Shown here in pieces: positions 63,998-64,000 of a stretch of 64,000 bases of DNA. How positions within the stretch are numbered: the stretch's first letter is position 1; each line of letters begins with the position of its first letter. Made by a program: the position numbers and the translations under genes. The stretch comes from Lewinellaceae bacterium (GTDB lineage Bacteria; Bacteroidota; Bacteroidia; Chitinophagales; Saprospiraceae). Location of the stretch: the NCBI GenBank assembly GCA_020636375.1, contig JACJXZ010000014.1, forward strand, positions 186,001 to 250,000, written 5' to 3'. Under the pieces are notes generated by a model. That model worked only from the letters and a program-made list of their open reading frames with translations, ran no database searches and was not told where the DNA came from.

Positions 63998-64000
63998 TCT

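Overview
The window looks like chromosome from a GC-rich member of the Bacteroidota, most likely of the Saprospiraceae/Saprospiria type. The evidence is three secreted proteins with type IX secretion (T9SS) C-terminal tails of the VFPNP type, two carboxypeptidase-regulatory/TonB-dependent outer-membrane receptors, a LytTR regulator with a His_kinase-type sensor, a SMUG2-type glycosylase, and a Bacteroidota-style TAnnTTTG promoter box before katG. The taxon is inferred from gene content only. I saw no rRNA, tRNA or CRISPR array.

Layout. 1-3.1 kb: eroded 129-bp tandem repeat, diheme cytochrome c lipoprotein, secreted coiled-coil protein, SMUG2-like glycosylase. 3.3-5.2 kb: a lipoprotein, then an orphan toxin-like/immunity-like pair. 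5.2-10 kb: several palindromic elements, a TonB receptor and a TerB-like protein. 10.1-17.5 kb: a lanthipeptide cluster (peptidase-ABC transporter, HlyD, LanC, OmpA/S41 protein, LanB) that has lost large internal segments of at least three genes; a MITE sits in the transporter. 17.5-20 kb: lipoprotein and a LytTR two-component pair. 20.6-23.4 kb: a large beta-helix/FG-GAP T9SS protein.

23.5-31.4 kb is the most unusual region. It holds a sigma factor built from duplicated parts with a small anti-sigma-like partner, an exported CHAT/TPR caspase-like protein with a C-terminal membrane anchor, a membrane-anchored subtilase, and, divergent from them, an ECF sigma factor followed by a membrane anti-sigma-like protein. 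It reads as a possible envelope-located proteolytic signalling or cell-fate module.

31.5-41.4 kb: katG with a repeat-bearing promoter, a giant heme c/PA14/beta-propeller/DUF1080 lipoprotein, an MFS transporter and a Gfo/Idh/MocA oxidoreductase. With the TIM-barrel isomerase at 49.7 kb these suggest use of 3-keto-glycosides. 41.5-47.8 kb: two T9SS adhesin-like proteins sharing a duplicated module. 48.5-54.3 kb: a DUF1761 membrane protein, a small secreted protein, the isomerase, a second TonB receptor and a GNAT-like protein. 54.6-57.5 kb: ATP-dependent DNA ligase and ligase-associated exonuclease. 57.6-64 kb: SnoaL-like protein, PAS sensor kinase, EamA transporter, an ECF sigma/anti-sigma/Spy-like stress operon and a Kir-type potassium channel.

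Intergenic DNA is crowded with short inverted-repeat elements. At least five families can be separated by their ends; three copies carry clean 8-9 bp target duplications and two carry YTAR-type 4-bp duplications. No transposase gene is present, so any mobilising enzyme must lie elsewhere.
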